This document shows, piece after piece, positions 17,137-26,665 of a DNA stretch of 44,074 bases (positions within the stretch are counted from its first letter, which is position 1; each line of letters opens with the position of its first letter). The stretch covers positions 1 to 44,074 of the forward strand of contig CANRPR010000011.1 of assembly GCA_947632535.1 (NCBI GenBank). Direction: 5' to 3'. Origin of the DNA: an uncultured Clostridia bacterium (GTDB lineage: Bacteria > Bacillota > Clostridia > TANB77 > CAG-508). A program made the translations under genes and the position numbers. Below the pieces are notes generated by a model. It was not told the DNA's origin and did no database searches. It was given only the letters and a program-made list of their open reading frames with translations.

Positions 17137-20100
17137 ATGTCAAATTTTGTACACTTGCATGTGCATAGTGAATATAGTTTATTAGATGGAGCAAATAGAA
17201 TAAAAGATATACCAGCAAGAGCTAAAGAATTGGGAATGGACAGTATAGCAATTACAGATCATGGCGTTATGTATGGAGCAATTGACTTTTACAAGGCCTG
17301 TAAAAACGAGGGAATTAAACCCATAATTGGCTGTGAAGTATATGTTGCAAATAGGTCGAGATTTGATAAAGAGCCAGGTATTGATAATAAATATAGTCAT
17401 TTGATTTTATTAGCTAAGGACAATGATGGATACAAAAATTTAGCAAAGCTCGTTTCGGCAGGATTTACAGAAGGATTTTACTATAAACCACGAATAGATA
17501 AAGAGCTAATAGAAAAATATCATGAAGGATTAATATGCTGTAGTGCTTGTCTAGCAGGAGAAGTAAATCAAGCTATTTTATCAAATGATTGGGAAAAGGC
17601 TAAAGAAGTAGCTACATGGTTCAAAAATATTTTTGGGGAAGATTATTATTTAGAAATACAAAATAATGGAATAAAAGAGCAAGTTTTAGCAAATCAAAAG
17701 TTAGTGCAATTATCACGAGAGCTAGATATTCCATTAGTTGCTACAAATGATGCACACTATTTAAAAAGAGAAGATGCATATAATCATGAAGTGCTTTTAT
17801 GCATTCAAACAGGCAAAAAAATGAATGACGAAGATAGAATGAGGTTTGACACAGACGAGTTATATATTAAATCACCACAAGAAATGATAGACTACTTTAG
17901 CAATGTTCCTGAAGCAATTGAAAATACTGTCAAAATTGCAGAAAAATGTAATGTAGAATTTGAATTTGGTCATACTATTCTTCCAAATTATGATGTACCC
18001 AAAGAATTCGCAACACATTACGATTATTTAAAAAAACTCTGCGATGATGGTATAAAAAATAGATATGGTAATCAGCCATCAAAAGAAATTTTAGACAGAG
18101 CAGACTATGAGCTTAGTGTTATTAACAAAATGGGGTATGTAGATTATTATTTAATTGTTTGGGATTACATTAATTATGCAAAGTCAAAAGGAATTCCAGT
18201 TGGTCCAGGAAGAGGTTCAGGAGCTGGATCTATATTGGCATATGCAATTGGTATCACAGATATTGATCCAATAAAATACAATTTGATTTTTGAAAGATTT
18301 TTAAATCCTGAAAGAGTTAGTATGCCAGACTTTGATGTCGATTTTTGCTATGAACGACGAGAAGAGGTAATTAACTATGTTTGCGAAAAATATGGACACG
18401 ATCATGTTTCACAAATTATAACATTTGGTACTATGTCAGCAAGGATGGTAATTAGAGATGTAGGAAGAGCATTAGACCTACCATATGCTGAAGCTGATAG
18501 ACTAGCTAAAATGATACCAAATGAGTTGCATATTACAATAAAAAAAGCATTAGAACAAAATAGAGAGCTAAGAGAAGAATATGAGAATAATCCAGAAATA
18601 ACAAAAATTCTAGATATAGCAATGGGACTAGAGGGAATGCCTAGACAGGCTTCAACTCATGCTTGTGGTATTGTTATAACAAAAGAGCCAGTTGTAAATT
18701 ATGTTCCATTATATATGAAGGATAATGTTATATCAACACAATACATTATGACAACTCTAGAAGAACTAGGACTGCTAAAAATGGACTTCTTAGGGTTAAG
18801 AACTTTAACTGTTATACAAGATGCTATCAACTTAGTTAAACAACATAGAGGCATAGATGTAGAATTTGATCCAGAAATGAAAGATCCTAAGGTATATAAA
18901 TTATGGGCTAATGGAGAAAGCTGCGGAATATTCCAATTTGAAAGCCAAGGTATGACAAACTTTATGAAAGAGTTAAAACCAGATAGTTTGGAAGATATTA
19001 TAGCAGGAGTTTCATTATATAGACCGGGCCCAATGGACCAAATCCCAAGATATATAAAAAACAAACTTGACCAAGAACACGCAGAATATACACATCCAGC
19101 ATTAAAGCCAATTCTAAATGTAACATATGGATGTATGGTATATCAAGAACAAGTAATGCAAATAGTAAGGGACTTAGCAGGTTATTCTCTAGGAAGAGCA
19201 GATTTAGTAAGAAGAGCAATGGGAAAGAAAAAGCTAGATGTAATGGCAAAAGAAAGAGAATATTTTATACATGGAAAATTAGACGAGCAGGGAAATGTCG
19301 AAATCCCTGGTTGCATAAGAAATGGAATAGATGAAGCATCAGCCAATAAAATATTTGACGAAATGGCTGAATTTGCAAAATATGCTTTTAATAAATCACA
19401 TGCGGCTGCATATGCTGTTGTATCATACAGAACTGCCTATCTAAAAGCATATTATCCTGAGGAATTTATGGCAGCTACTTTAAATAGCTTTCTTGGCAAT
19501 TTAGATAAAATACCAGAATATATAATTGAATGTAAAAGATTAAAAATAGATATTCTAAAACCAGATATAAATAAAAGTTCAACCAAATTTACAGTAGACG
19601 ATAAAAAAATACGCTTTGGATTAGGCAGTATAAAAAATGTTGGAACATCAGTAATAGATGCAATTGTTGCAGAACGCCAAAGGAACGGATACTATAAAGA
19701 TTTTACAGATTTTTGCGAAAGAGTACAAAATGAGGCTGTAAACAAAAAATGTATTGAGAGTCTAATAAAAGCAGGAGCATTTGATGGATTTAATCAAACA
19801 AGAAGTACATTATTGGCATCTTTTGAAACAATTATAGATACAATACAAGACACAACAAGGAAAACTTTAAAAGGGCAAGTAAGCATGTTTGATATAGCAA
19901 CAGAAAATGAGCAACTAAATGATATAAAATATAATTATACAACTTTAAAAGAATTTTCAGAAAGAGAGCTATTATCAATGGAAAAGGAGATGCTAGGTCT
20001 ATATATTTCAGGACATCCATTAGAAAAAATGGCAGAAAAATTAGCACAAAAAACAACTATTAACACACTAAAAATGAAGGAACTAAATGAAAATTCAGAA

Positions 20101-20625
20101 GATGAGAATATAGAAGTGGCAAAAGAGTATAAAGATGGCGAAAATGTAATATTTGCAGGAATTATTAGTAGTGTTAAAAAGAAATATACAAAGACAAACA
20201 AATTAATGGCTTTTGCAACTGTAGAAGACTTATATGGTCAAGCAGAAATAATTATCTTTGAAAATTGCTATAGAAATTGTTCAGATATACTATTAACAGA
20301 CAAAATTGTTGTAATTGAAGGAAGACTAAGCATAAGAGAGGATGAAGATGCAAAAATAGTTGCAAGTAAAATTGTTGAATTTGGAGAAGAAACAAAGCAA
20401 CAAAAACGCAAACAATTAATATTTAATATTACAGACTTATCAGAGGATTTAAAGGCAAAACTTAGAGGAATGATAAAATTCTTTAACGGAGAAAAAAATA
20501 ATATGCCATTATACATCAAAGAGCATGACGAATTAAAGGAATGTGGCTCAATTTATTTAACAAACGAGATATTAGAGCAATTTAAAGAATTACTGGGAGA
20601 AGACAGAATTCAGTATGAGAGTTAG
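17137..20625 (+). CDS. dnaE: DNA polymerase III alpha subunit, DnaE type
   Basis: A 1162-residue replicative polymerase of the C family. The N-terminal PHP domain begins FVHLHVHSEYSLLDGANRIK and continues with AITDHGVMYGA. The polymerase core has GPGRGSGAGSILAYAIGI and PDFDVDFCYERREEV with catalytic aspartates. YRPGPMDQIPRYI and NKSHAAAYAVVSY are also family signatures. A helix-hairpin-helix and a C-terminal OB fold (FAGIISSVKKKYTKTNK) follow. In Firmicutes DnaE often partners PolC in lagging-strand synthesis or primer extension. The length is normal. The start follows AAGGAGA. A short gap precedes ymdB, suggesting one transcript. Confidence 0.97.
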   Translation: MSNFVHLHVHSEYSLLDGANRIKDIPARAKELGMDSIAITDHGVMYGAIDFYKACKNEGIKPIIGCEVYVANRSRFDKEPGIDNKYSHLILLAKDNDGYKNLAKLVSAGFTEGFYYKPRIDKELIEKYHEGLICCSACLAGEVNQAILSNDWEKAKEVATWFKNIFGEDYYLEIQNNGIKEQVLANQKLVQLSRELDIPLVATNDAHYLKREDAYNHEVLLCIQTGKKMNDEDRMRFDTDELYIKSPQEMIDYFSNVPEAIENTVKIAEKCNVEFEFGHTILPNYDVPKEFATHYDYLKKLCDDGIKNRYGNQPSKEILDRADYELSVINKMGYVDYYLIVWDYINYAKSKGIPVGPGRGSGAGSILAYAIGITDIDPIKYNLIFERFLNPERVSMPDFDVDFCYERREEVINYVCEKYGHDHVSQIITFGTMSARMVIRDVGRALDLPYAEADRLAKMIPNELHITIKKALEQNRELREEYENNPEITKILDIAMGLEGMPRQASTHACGIVITKEPVVNYVPLYMKDNVISTQYIMTTLEELGLLKMDFLGLRTLTVIQDAINLVKQHRGIDVEFDPEMKDPKVYKLWANGESCGIFQFESQGMTNFMKELKPDSLEDIIAGVSLYRPGPMDQIPRYIKNKLDQEHAEYTHPALKPILNVTYGCMVYQEQVMQIVRDLAGYSLGRADLVRRAMGKKKLDVMAKEREYFIHGKLDEQGNVEIPGCIRNGIDEASANKIFDEMAEFAKYAFNKSHAAAYAVVSYRTAYLKAYYPEEFMAATLNSFLGNLDKIPEYIIECKRLKIDILKPDINKSSTKFTVDDKKIRFGLGSIKNVGTSVIDAIVAERQRNGYYKDFTDFCERVQNEAVNKKCIESLIKAGAFDGFNQTRSTLLASFETIIDTIQDTTRKTLKGQVSMFDIATENEQLNDIKYNYTTLKEFSERELLSMEKEMLGLYISGHPLEKMAEKLAQKTTINTLKMKELNENSEDENIEVAKEYKDGENVIFAGIISSVKKKYTKTNKLMAFATVEDLYGQAEIIIFENCYRNCSDILLTDKIVVIEGRLSIREDEDAKIVASKIVEFGEETKQQKRKQLIFNITDLSEDLKAKLRGMIKFFNGEKNNMPLYIKEHDELKECGSIYLTNEILEQFKELLGEDRIQYES

Positions 20626-20648
20626 CAAAAAAAGGAGAGAATAAAAAT

Positions 20649-21419
20649 ATGAGAATTTTGGCAGTTGGTGACATTGTTGGCGAATGTGGTGTTGAAAAGG
20701 CTATACAAGTCATACCACAAATAAAAAAAGAAGAAAATATAGATTTTATTATTGTAAATGGAGAAAATGCAGCAGGAGGAATGGGTTTAACTGAAAAAAT
20801 ATTTAATCAGCTATTAAAATGTGGTGCAGATGTAATAACTATGGGAAATCATACTTGGGGTAAAAAAGAAATATTTAATTTTATAGACCACAAACAAATT
20901 ATAAGACCAGCAAATTATCCAGAAGGCGTTGTAGGAAAAGGATATGGAATATATGAATGTAAAGGCAAAAAAATAGCCGTTATTAATTTGCTTGGCAGAA
21001 CTGACATGGGAGTTTTATCAGAAAATCCATTTGTAAAAATAAATGAAATATTAGAAGAAATACAAGGCAAATGCGATTATATAGTTCTAGATTTTCATGC
21101 TGAAGCTACAGCAGAAAAAATTGCTATGGGTTATTATGTTGATGGAAAAATTAATATTGTATTTGGTACTCATACACATGTACAAACTGCTGATGAAAGA
21201 ATCTTAGAGAAAAAAACAGCATATATTACAGATATAGGAATGACTGGTCCTATTGATTCCGTGATAGGAATGGATATAGGAGTTTCAATAAAAAGATTTG
21301 AAACAACACTTCCAGAAAAATACAAATTGGCTACCGGAAAATGTAAATGTGATGCATGTATTTTTGACATAAATGACGAAACAGGTAAAAGCGAAAAAAT
21401 TACTAGAATACTAAGGTGA
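20649..21419 (+). CDS. ymdB: YmdB-family metallophosphoesterase
   Basis: A 256-residue member of the family typified by Bacillus YmdB, a phosphodiesterase acting on 2',3'-cyclic nucleotides and linked to biofilm and sporulation decisions. Metal-binding motifs are VGDIVGECG at the N-terminus, VNGENAAGG, MGNHTWGKKE, DFHAEATAEK and FGTHTHVQTADE. GMTGPIDSVIGMD is a further family signature. It lies directly upstream of spoVS, as in Bacillus, which supports the assignment. The ribosome site AAAGGAGAG is rather far (about eleven bases) from the ATG. A separate promoter appears to precede spoVS. Confidence 0.95.
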   Translation: MRILAVGDIVGECGVEKAIQVIPQIKKEENIDFIIVNGENAAGGMGLTEKIFNQLLKCGADVITMGNHTWGKKEIFNFIDHKQIIRPANYPEGVVGKGYGIYECKGKKIAVINLLGRTDMGVLSENPFVKINEILEEIQGKCDYIVLDFHAEATAEKIAMGYYVDGKINIVFGTHTHVQTADERILEKKTAYITDIGMTGPIDSVIGMDIGVSIKRFETTLPEKYKLATGKCKCDACIFDINDETGKSEKITRILR

Positions 21420-21469
21420 AATAAGTCGAATATTGTCGATAAAAACTTCCTAAAATTTCCAAAAAATAC

Positions 21470-21498
21470 TAGACAATAATCTGAAAATATAATATAAA
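21470..21498 (+). promoter_or_regulatory. Possible promoter of spoVS
   Basis: TAGACA at 21470-21475, 17-base spacer, TATAAA at 21493-21498, followed by the spoVS ribosome site TTAGGAGG. The -10 region is flanked by other TATAAT-like sequence (21488-21493). In Bacillus spoVS is transcribed by SigH; I see no convincing SigH boxes here. Confidence 0.35.
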
Positions 21499-21548
21499 TA
21501 TACTTGTTCAAAATTGAAACAAAAATTAAAATTTAGGAGGCAGAAAAA

Positions 21549-21812
21549 ATGGAAGTTTTAAAAATTTCATCAAAGTCAAATCCAAATTCAGTAGCAGGAG
21601 CAATTGCTGGATTAGTAAAGGAGAATGACAGAGCAGAAATGCAAGCAATTGGAGCAGGAGCATTGAATCAAGCAATTAAGGCGGTAGCAATAGCAAGAGG
21701 GTTTGTAGCACCAGCAGGAGTTGATTTAGTATGTGTACCAGCTTTTGCAGAAGTTCAAGTAGAGGGGGAAGACAGAACAGGAATTAAAATTGTTGTCGAA
21801 TCTAGAGTATAA
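21549..21812 (+). CDS. spoVS: Stage V sporulation protein S
   Basis: An 87-residue protein that matches SpoVS from end to end: MEVLKISSKSNPNSVAGAIA, then a central IGAGALNQAIKAVAIARGF and PAGVDLVCVPAFAEV, ending IKIVVESRV. SpoVS is a small Alba-like nucleic-acid-binding protein needed for spore coat assembly and late sporulation in Bacillus. The start is set by a strong TTAGGAGG upstream. A hairpin-T terminator follows. It sits behind ymdB, a conserved pairing. Confidence 0.97.
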   Translation: MEVLKISSKSNPNSVAGAIAGLVKENDRAEMQAIGAGALNQAIKAVAIARGFVAPAGVDLVCVPAFAEVQVEGEDRTGIKIVVESRV

Positions 21813-21828
21813 TAATTTTTTATATAGG

Positions 21829-21864
21829 GGGAGTATTTTTATATTTAATACTCTCTTTTATTTT
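21829..21864 (+). terminator. Rho-independent terminator after spoVS
   Basis: GGGAGTATT (21829-21837) pairs with AATACTCTC (21847-21855) with one G-U pair and a nine-base loop, followed by TTTTATTTT. Confidence 0.75.
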
Positions 21865-21944
21865 AAAATTATAATATAAGTCTTGCAACTTTATATTATT
21901 TAATATATTATAATAAATAGTGAAATAGGTATGTGGAGGAAAAG

Positions 21945-23552
21945 TTGAAAAGTAATGTATTTAAATATATATTTATTATTGTTATAGTAATTTTAATTGG
22001 ATTTGCTATTTACCAAATATATAATGAGAAACGATTAGAACAAGAAAAATTAATAGTTCCAACAATAAAAGAAGAGGCAGAAACAAAAATTGTTACAGAT
22101 ATTCGCGTTCCAATAGCTAACTTTGACACGATAAATCCAATAATAAGCAAAAACAAAAATGTACAAGATCTATCTAGGCTGATATATGAACCACTTCTAA
22201 ATATAGACGAGAATTATAAAATAGAACTATGTCTTGCAAAAGAATGGTCGAAAATATCAGAAACATCATACATAATAAAACTAAAAGAAGGAATAAAATG
22301 GCATGATTCAGTAGATTTTGATGCAAAAGATGTACAGTTTACTATAGATAAAATAAAAAATGAAGTTCAAGATTCAATTTATGCATGGAACTTGGAAAAA
22401 GTAATTAGCGTTGAAGTTATTGATAAATATACTATTAGAATTAATTTAAGCGAGGAGGTTCCATTTTTTGAATATAACTTGAATTTTCCAATAATGGCAA
22501 GTCATTATTATTTAAACGAAGACTTTAAAACCAGTAGCAAAAATGAACACCCTGTAGGCACAGGCAGATTTAAAGTAGCAGAAAACAATAGAGATAGCTT
22601 ACAACTAAAAAAGAACCAAAATTGGTGGAATATTAAAAATGATAATAGCAAATTAGAACTAATCACTGTCAATAAATATTCTAATATGTCAGAAGTATAT
22701 AATGCCTTTAAAATAGGCAGTATAGATCTACTAAATACACAGACCTTAGATATAGCTTCAAATATAGGAACTATTGGTTTCCAAAGTAAAGAATATAGAG
22801 GTAGGCAACTAGATTTTATTGCTTTTAATACAACCAATGCAGTTCTAGAAAATAAAGAAGTTAGACAAGCAATTCAATATGCAATAGATAAACAAAATAT
22901 TGTAGCAGATGTATATCAGGGCAAATATGATGTATCAAATTTTGTTTTAGATTACGGTAATTATCTATATAATCCAGAAAAAATATCATACGAATACAAT
23001 CAAGAAAAAGCAAAGCAAATATTAGTAGATAATGGATGGGAATATAAATCAAAACAATGGCAAAAGGTACAAAACTATAGAACGAAAAGGATTAGTTTAA
23101 ATCTGGTGGTAAATTCATCTAATGAAAGCAGAGTGCGAGTGGCAGAAATTATCAAGGAACAATTGCAAACAGCAGGAATAAAAATAAATTTAATCAAAGC
23201 GAATGATAATCAATATAATAATTACTTAAAAAATAAAAATTATGATATGATTTTAACTGGAGTATATTTGCCATATAGCCCTAATCTAACAACATATTTT
23301 GGACAAGATAATCTAGCTTTATTTCAAAATGAAGAATTAATTGGACTAATAAATGAAGTAAAAAATATCACTAAAGAAGATACATTAAAAGAAAAATACG
23401 CAAGGATAGAAGAAATATATCAAGAAGAATTGCCATATGTTTTTCTATACAACAGCAAAGAAACTTTTATCTATGCTAACAACCTAATAGGAAATATAAG
23501 TCCATTTTCTTATAATATATATAATCAAATAAATACTTGGTATAGACAATAA
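21945..23552 (+). CDS. Oligopeptide ABC transporter substrate-binding protein (SBP_bac_5 family)
   Basis: About 535 residues. An N-terminal hydrophobic stretch (about residues 6-24) acts as a signal or anchor; I see no lipobox cysteine, unlike typical OppA lipoproteins. The binding-protein fold is shown by LSRLIYEPLLNIDENYKI, LKEGIKWHDSVDFDAKDVQF, GTGRFKV and RQAIQYAIDKQNIVADVYQG. It would bind peptides outside the membrane. No permease or ATPase genes are adjacent, so it is an orphan component or has another function. The TTG at 21945, after GGAGGA, is preferred; the GTG at 21933 lies upstream of that ribosome site. recA follows with its own promoter. Confidence 0.88.
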   Translation: MKSNVFKYIFIIVIVILIGFAIYQIYNEKRLEQEKLIVPTIKEEAETKIVTDIRVPIANFDTINPIISKNKNVQDLSRLIYEPLLNIDENYKIELCLAKEWSKISETSYIIKLKEGIKWHDSVDFDAKDVQFTIDKIKNEVQDSIYAWNLEKVISVEVIDKYTIRINLSEEVPFFEYNLNFPIMASHYYLNEDFKTSSKNEHPVGTGRFKVAENNRDSLQLKKNQNWWNIKNDNSKLELITVNKYSNMSEVYNAFKIGSIDLLNTQTLDIASNIGTIGFQSKEYRGRQLDFIAFNTTNAVLENKEVRQAIQYAIDKQNIVADVYQGKYDVSNFVLDYGNYLYNPEKISYEYNQEKAKQILVDNGWEYKSKQWQKVQNYRTKRISLNLVVNSSNESRVRVAEIIKEQLQTAGIKINLIKANDNQYNNYLKNKNYDMILTGVYLPYSPNLTTYFGQDNLALFQNEELIGLINEVKNITKEDTLKEKYARIEEIYQEELPYVFLYNSKETFIYANNLIGNISPFSYNIYNQINTWYRQ

Positions 23553-23594
23553 TTTTACAAAGGACAAAAAAGAACAAATTTTTTGTAAAAAGTA

Positions 23595-23623
23595 TTGACA
23601 AAAGAAAAATTAAATGTAATAAT
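23595..23623 (+). promoter_or_regulatory. recA promoter
   Basis: Perfect TTGACA at 23595-23600, 17-base spacer, AATAAT at 23618-23623. The recA ATG is 39 bp downstream, after AGGAGG. Confidence 0.65.
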
Positions 23624-23633
23624 GTAACCATAC

Positions 23634-23645
23634 AAACAGATGTTT
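23634..23645. promoter_or_regulatory. Possible LexA operator in the recA leader
   Basis: AAAC-AGAT-GTTT is an inverted repeat with a four-base centre, close to the Gram-positive LexA/DinR pattern GAAC-N4-GTTC. It lies about ten bases after the -10 box, where a bound repressor would block transcription. The outer bases differ from consensus on both arms. Confidence 0.35.
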
Positions 23646-23662
23646 AAAAATAGGAGGAAATT

Positions 23663-24727
23663 ATGAGTAAAGATGTAATTGAAAATACAGAAAAAAGAAA
23701 GGCTTTAGAAGCTGCAATGGGGCAAATAGAAAAACAATTTGGTAAAGGTTCAGTCATGAAATTAGGGGAATTTCAAGCAATGAATGTAGAAGCAATTCCA
23801 ACAGGTGCATTGGGAGTTGATATTGCACTTGGAATAGGTGGAGTACCTAGAGGAAGAATAGTGGAAATATTTGGACCAGAATCTTCTGGAAAAACAACAT
23901 TAGCATTACATGTAATTGCGGAAGCACAAAGACAAGGTGGAGAAGCAGCATTTATTGATGCAGAACATGCATTAGACCCAGTTTATGCTAAACACTTGGG
24001 AGTTAATATAGATAATTTAATTGTTTCACAACCAGATACAGGTGAACAAGCATTAGAAATAGCTGAAGCACTAATAAGAAGTGGAGCATTAGATGTTATT
24101 GTAGTAGACTCTGTTGCAGCATTAGTACCAAAAGCCGAAATAGATGGAGAAATGGGAGATTCACACATAGGTTTACAAGCAAGACTTATGTCACAAGCAC
24201 TAAGAAAATTAGCAGGTGCCATAAATAAGTCAAAAACAGTTTTAATATTTATAAACCAATTAAGAGAAAAAGTTGGAATTATGTTTGGAAATCCAGAAAC
24301 AACACCAGGAGGACGAGCTTTAAAATTTTATGCTTCTGTTAGAATAGATATTAGAAAAATCGAAAACATTAAGCAAGATGGTGAAGTAGTAGGAAATAGA
24401 GCTAAAATAAAAGTAGTAAAAAACAAAGTTGCTCCACCATTTAGAGAAGCAGAATTTGATATTGTATATGGAAAAGGAATATCAAAAGAAGGTAACATAT
24501 TAGATATAGCAGTAAATCTAGATATAATAGAAAAAAGTGGATCATGGTTCAGCTATAATGGAGAAAGAATTGGACAAGGTAGAGAAAATGTAAAAAAATA
24601 TCTACAAGATAATCCTGAAGTAGCAAAGCAAATTGAGCAAAAAATAAGAGAAAATTTCTCAGAAGCATTTGAAAAAAGTTTAGGAGATAACCTAGAGGAA
24701 GATGCTATAGAAGAACCAGAAGAATAG
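23663..24727 (+). CDS. recA: Recombinase A
   Basis: A 354-residue RecA. Walker A is in [20 protein letters not shown] (about residue 70); Walker B-type [20 protein letters not shown] follows. Loop 1 and 2 regions are seen as [17 protein letters not shown] and [20 protein letters not shown]. It forms filaments on single-stranded DNA for strand exchange and triggers LexA self-cleavage. The acidic C-terminal tail ([10 protein letters not shown]) is typical. The start follows AGGAGG. recX follows by 11 bp in the same transcript, a common arrangement. Confidence 0.98.
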   Translation: MSKDVIENTEKRKALEAAMGQIEKQFGKGSVMKLGEFQAMNVEAIPTGALGVDIALGIGGVPRGRIVEIFGPESSGKTTLALHVIAEAQRQGGEAAFIDAEHALDPVYAKHLGVNIDNLIVSQPDTGEQALEIAEALIRSGALDVIVVDSVAALVPKAEIDGEMGDSHIGLQARLMSQALRKLAGAINKSKTVLIFINQLREKVGIMFGNPETTPGGRALKFYASVRIDIRKIENIKQDGEVVGNRAKIKVVKNKVAPPFREAEFDIVYGKGISKEGNILDIAVNLDIIEKSGSWFSYNGERIGQGRENVKKYLQDNPEVAKQIEQKIRENFSEAFEKSLGDNLEEDAIEEPEE

Positions 24728-24738
24728 AGAGGTATATT

Positions 24739-25179
24739 ATGTATTCAGTTGAGGAATTTCAAGAGCAAAAATCAAAGGTAATGAATTTTATTCTATATAA
24801 AAAAAGAACAGAGAAAGAAGTAAAAAACAAGTTCTATGGCATAATACCAGACGATATGCTAGAAGAAATTATTGAATATGTAAAAGAAGCAGGATACTTA
24901 AGTGATGCAGATTATATAGAAAAAGCAATTAATGAATTTATGAAACTAAAAAATTTGTCTATAAAGGAAATAGCATACAAGCTATATGCAAAAGGAATAA
25001 AAAAAGAGGACTTGGAAAACTATTTAGATGCACATAAAGACGAACTGGAAGAATATGAAAAAAGTTCTGCTAATAACATCTATAATAAAAAAATTAAAAC
25101 AACAGATAAAGAGCAAATAAAAAGCTATTTGATAAAAAAAGGATACAATAAAGATATTATTTATGATTTAATAAACTAG
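24739..25179 (+). CDS. recX: RecX family regulatory protein
   Basis: A 146-residue protein of helical RecX repeats. Typical features are FILYKKRTEKEVKNKF, a conserved EEIIEYVKEAGYLSDADY and LSIKEIAYKLYAKGIKKEDL. RecX limits RecA filament activity. The sequence is short relative to Bacillus RecX (about 260), as is common in Clostridia. Its position directly after recA supports the call. The start ATG at 24739 follows AGAGAGG. scpA follows after 27 bp. Confidence 0.9.
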   Translation: MYSVEEFQEQKSKVMNFILYKKRTEKEVKNKFYGIIPDDMLEEIIEYVKEAGYLSDADYIEKAINEFMKLKNLSIKEIAYKLYAKGIKKEDLENYLDAHKDELEEYEKSSANNIYNKKIKTTDKEQIKSYLIKKGYNKDIIYDLIN

Positions 25180-25206
25180 TATACAGAAGGGAATGGGAAC
25201 ACACTA

Positions 25207-25956
25207 ATGCCAAATATATTAACAAGACAAACCAACAAATACGCAATAAAAATTGAAAATTTTGAGGGACCTTTAGACTTACTTTGTCATTTAATAGATA
25301 AGAATAAAATGGATATTTATGATATTAAACTTAGTGAAATAACAGATCAATACATAGAATATATAAGCCAAATGGAAGAGTCAAAATTAGAAGTAGCAAG
25401 TGAATTTTTAATAATGGCAACCACATTATTATATATAAAGTCTAAAGGACTATTGCCTAAACAAGAGGAAGCAGAGGAAGAGCTGACAGAGGAACAACTA
25501 ATCGAAAGAATTATTGAGTATAAAAAATATAAGGAAATTACAAAAAGTTTAAAAGAAAACTATGATACATATAGTTATCAGATATTCAAAGAGCAAGAGA
25601 ATATTGAACTTCCTAAACAAAAACTAGAAAAGAAGTATGAAAAATATATAATATCAGATATATATAGACAAGTTGTAGAAAGAAATGAAGTGAGATTAAA
25701 CCAAAACGCAGATAATATAAAAAAGATTGCAATAACAGATACATATACAGTTGCAAGTAAAGTAAAAGAGATTTTTAAGGAATTAATAAAAAGACCTAAA
25801 TTTATTTTCAATAAAATGTATACGCTATCTAAGTGCAACAAAGTTGAAGTAGTAACAGCATTTACTGGACTACTTGAACTTACTAGGAGAGACAAGGTAC
25901 TAGCAACTCAAGAAAAACTATTTGGTGATATTTGGGTAGAAAAGAAAAATAAGTAA
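25207..25956 (+). CDS. scpA: Segregation and condensation protein A
   Basis: A 249-residue kleisin. The N-terminal signature is KIENFEGPLDLLCHLIDKNK, followed by MDIYDIKLSEITDQYIEYI and SEFLIMATTLLYIKSKGLLP. The C-terminal winged helix has VVTAFTGLLELTRRDKV. It bridges the heads of SMC and binds ScpB in bacterial condensin. The start ATG follows AAGGGAATGGG, a modest ribosome site. Here scpA is in the recA-recX cluster, separated by about 11 kb from scpB; in most Firmicutes the two are adjacent. Confidence 0.95.
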   Translation: MPNILTRQTNKYAIKIENFEGPLDLLCHLIDKNKMDIYDIKLSEITDQYIEYISQMEESKLEVASEFLIMATTLLYIKSKGLLPKQEEAEEELTEEQLIERIIEYKKYKEITKSLKENYDTYSYQIFKEQENIELPKQKLEKKYEKYIISDIYRQVVERNEVRLNQNADNIKKIAITDTYTVASKVKEIFKELIKRPKFIFNKMYTLSKCNKVEVVTAFTGLLELTRRDKVLATQEKLFGDIWVEKKNK

Positions 25957-26017
25957 GAAAAAATGTTTAAAAAATATAAAACAGTAAAAACTAATATTGT
26001 AAGAAGGTGAACTACTT

Positions 26018-26665
26018 ATGATATTAGTTTTTATTTTAGCATTTATAATTTTAGTAAATGTAGTATTTATTTTGAGTAGTATTAAATTAAATATTAACAA
26101 ATTAGTTATAGATAATGAAAAAACAGAAGAATCTCAAACAGATTTTATAAAGGAATTACATATTTATTTTCAAATATACTTTTTAAACAAAATAAAAATA
26201 GCACAAATAGAAATAAATAAGGAGAAAATAAAAAAAATACCAATTGGAAAGATAAAAGAAAAACTAAAGAAAATTAATATTGAAGAGCTAAAAAATTCAG
26301 AACTTGAAAAAAAGGAGATAAAAAAAGCTTTTGAGGCTCTAAAAATTGATTTAGAAAAATTAAAATTTCAAATAGATGTAGGGACAGAAAGTGTATTACT
26401 TACAAGTGCAATTGTGACAATAATCTCCTCGCTTACAGGAATAATAATATCTAAAATTATAAAAGAATATAACAAAGACAAATATTACTATAAGATTATG
26501 CCAATTTATAATAACGAAAATAAAATAAAGTTAAACTTTAAATGTATAATTTGTATAAAATTGGTACATATTATTTATGTAATATATATTTTAATAAAAA
26601 TGAGGAGAGTGAAGAAAAATGAACGAGCATCCAATAGAAGGGCTTATGATTACAGCTATGAATAG
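26018..26665 (+). CDS. DUF2953 family membrane protein (YtfI-like)
   Basis: A 215-residue protein with one N-terminal hydrophobic helix (about residues 2-22), a lysine-rich amphipathic middle region and a second hydrophobic segment near residues 128-145. The pattern, and the SALVTIISSLTGII-like region (seen here as TSAIVTIISSLTGIIISK), match DUF2953 proteins such as Bacillus YtfI. The function is unknown but the family is associated with sporulation loci. The next gene, ytfJ/gerW, starts 47 bp before this one ends, so translation is coupled. That order is the same as in Bacillus. Confidence 0.75.
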   Translation: MILVFILAFIILVNVVFILSSIKLNINKLVIDNEKTEESQTDFIKELHIYFQIYFLNKIKIAQIEINKEKIKKIPIGKIKEKLKKINIEELKNSELEKKEIKKAFEALKIDLEKLKFQIDVGTESVLLTSAIVTIISSLTGIIISKIIKEYNKDKYYYKIMPIYNNENKIKLNFKCIICIKLVHIIYVIYILIKMRRVKKNERASNRRAYDYSYE

